This document shows positions 40,053-40,875 of a DNA stretch of 40,875 nucleotides, one piece after another (positions within the stretch are counted from its first letter, which is position 1; each line of letters opens with the position of its first letter). A program made the translations under genes and the position numbers. The notes under the pieces are model-generated. The model was given only the letters and a program-made list of their open reading frames with translations, was not told where the DNA came from and did no database searches. The stretch comes from CAZKVU01 sp964556475 (lineage in GTDB: Bacteria; Patescibacteriota; Microgenomatia; UBA1406; HO2-37-13b), in the NCBI GenBank assembly GCA_964556475.1, contig CAZKVU010000009.1, forward strand, positions 1 to 40,875, given 5' to 3'.

Positions 40053-40832
40053 CTAGAGATTTTCCTTAAAAAATGCAAGAGTTTCATTGATTGCTTTTTC
40101 CTGATCTTTAACTCTATCATGGAATCCATGTTCTGAGCCATGAATTGTTATTAATTCAGAAACTCCTGATAAACTATCTACATTATCTACTGAATCTTGA
40201 TATGGGACATGCGAGTCAGCATCACCATGAATGATGGCAGTTGGAATAGTAATTTTTTTCATTTCTTCATATGGATAAATATGTTCCATTTCATCAAATA
40301 GTTTCTTACCATATTTAACTTCTCTTCTTCCAAGTACAGTCCAACCTTGGGTTTCGATGTCCTTTTTTATGTGATCACCTTTTCCTTTTAACCAATCAGA
40401 AACAGGATTGAGAAAACAATGATCGTAGTTAATTACTGGATTCCACATGCATAAGCATTTTATATTGTGTTGTTGGTTGGCAGCATATAATGCAGTTATT
40501 CCGCCACCAAAGCTTGCACCGAGAAGACCAATTTCAGTATAGCCCTTTTCTTTAACCTGTTTGACAGCCGCTTCAATATCTCGCACTTCTCCTTGAATCG
40601 TCATGTTGACAGTTTCACCCTCGCTCTCACCGTGACCTCTAAAATCAAATCTAAACACAGTAAAGCCATCACTACACAAAAGCTTTGCCAGCTCAATAAA
40701 AATTCCTCCTTCATCTTTATCTACGGTAATACCATGCGCAAGAATGATCGCTTTTTTTGTAGGATTTTTTAGTAAGTGCCAGAGACCACATAATTTAGTT
40801 CCATCAGAGCTATAGAAAAAAACTTTGTTCAT
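40053..40832 (-). CDS. Alpha/beta hydrolase (serine hydrolase)
   Basis: The 259-residue single-domain protein has the alpha/beta-hydrolase oxyanion motif LAHGITVDKDEGG, the RFDFRGHGESEG strand-loop, the nucleophile elbow GASFGG (Ser ~107), the acid in IIHGDADSHVP (Asp ~206) and the His in SEHGFHD (~234). Such proteins resemble dienelactone hydrolases, feruloyl esterases and acyl-peptidases; the substrate cannot be told. No signal peptide, so cytoplasmic. Convergent with the Lon-like gene (4-bp gap). Confidence 0.9.
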   Translation of the reverse strand: MNKVFFYSSDGTKLCGLWHLLKNPTKKAIILAHGITVDKDEGGIFIELAKLLCSDGFTVFRFDFRGHGESEGETVNMTIQGEVRDIEAAVKQVKEKGYTEIGLLGASFGGGITALYAANQQHNIKCLCMWNPVINYDHCFLNPVSDWLKGKGDHIKKDIETQGWTVLGRREVKYGKKLFDEMEHIYPYEEMKKITIPTAIIHGDADSHVPYQDSVDNVDSLSGVSELITIHGSEHGFHDRVKDQEKAINETLAFFKENL

Positions 40833-40840
40833 TAGAGTGA

Positions 40841-40846
40841 ATTATA
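40841..40846 (-). promoter_or_regulatory. -10 box of the hydrolase gene, near-leaderless
   Basis: TATAAT on the minus strand with only 8 nt to the ATG at 40832. No clear -35 before the window ends at 40875. Confidence 0.45.
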
Positions 40847-40875
40847 AATCAAAATAGGTTAGGTAAGCTGCGGAG

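Noticed and set aside
1..40875. CRISPR arrays, insertion sequences, prophage or integrase sites
   Set aside because: No regularly spaced direct repeats, transposase or integrase motifs, or terminal inverted repeats were seen; the protein-level repeats in the Clp gene are not mobile elements.

Overview
The window looks like a chromosomal housekeeping segment from a streamlined bacterium with about 40% GC (judged by eye) and the standard genetic code; TGA is used as a stop, for example in the rpsT/pilN ATGA overlap. Several gene forms point to the Candidate Phyla Radiation (Patescibacteria), possibly a Microgenomates-like lineage. These are a short HrcA, a DnaJ without zinc fingers, an archaeal-type UMP kinase, a short triosephosphate isomerase, a Lon reduced to its ATPase module, a VirB2/TrbC-like small pilin, and a pilN/pilO locus with Thr/Pro-rich surface proteins. 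The taxonomic call is inference. Three runs of exactly 100 N (6905-7004, 27924-28023, 39583-39682) are scaffolding gaps of unknown true length, and two of them cut genes (rpsO and lon).

Layout. 1-2412: end of a beta-solenoid membrane protein, elongation factor P, and a secreted protein of unknown function. 2517-6640: heat-shock operon hrcA-grpE-dnaK-dnaJ on the minus strand, with a CIRCE-like operator over its promoter. 6685-6790: a possible small RNA or leader. 6828-11846: rpsO-pnp-ftsK on the plus strand, with a structured rpsO-pnp spacer. 11894-14546: murJ-mltG (cell wall) on the minus strand. 14568-18351: rpsT followed by pilN, pilO, a small membrane protein and two surface proteins. 18369-19034: tpiA. 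19064-24888: two SF1 helicases flanking a FemABX-type transferase. 24896-27766: dnaG-rpoD. 27813-27896: tRNA-Ser(CGA). 28054-30434: recF and a UMP kinase-methyltransferase fusion. 30573-35346: a giant Clp ATPase and a small pilin-like protein. 35368-37033: rfbB and a RodZ-like protein. 37050-39184: groES-groEL. 39197-40846: a protease-less Lon ATPase and an alpha/beta hydrolase.

The most unusual content is the 1470-residue Clp ATPase. Four copies of a roughly 43-residue aromatic-rich repeat, joined by Pro/Gln/Thr/Ala-rich linkers, are inserted in the second AAA+ module. They lie between sensor 1 and the arginine-finger segment, where ClpA and ClpC carry their ClpP-docking loop. The gene is followed after 3 nt by the VirB2/TrbC-like pilin. 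Next in interest are the fusion of an archaeal-type UMP kinase to a SAM-dependent methyltransferase upstream of recF, and the ATPase-only Lon. Proteostasis is heavily represented: DnaK system, GroESL, Clp, Lon-like ATPase and HrcA.

Promoters resemble sigma-70 sites. Several have the -10 box only 6-11 nt before the start codon (efp, rfbB, clp, rodZ, the hydrolase), suggesting leaderless or near-leaderless mRNAs. Terminators sit very close to, or overlap, the promoter of the next gene at three places. No CRISPR array, insertion sequence or prophage was seen.
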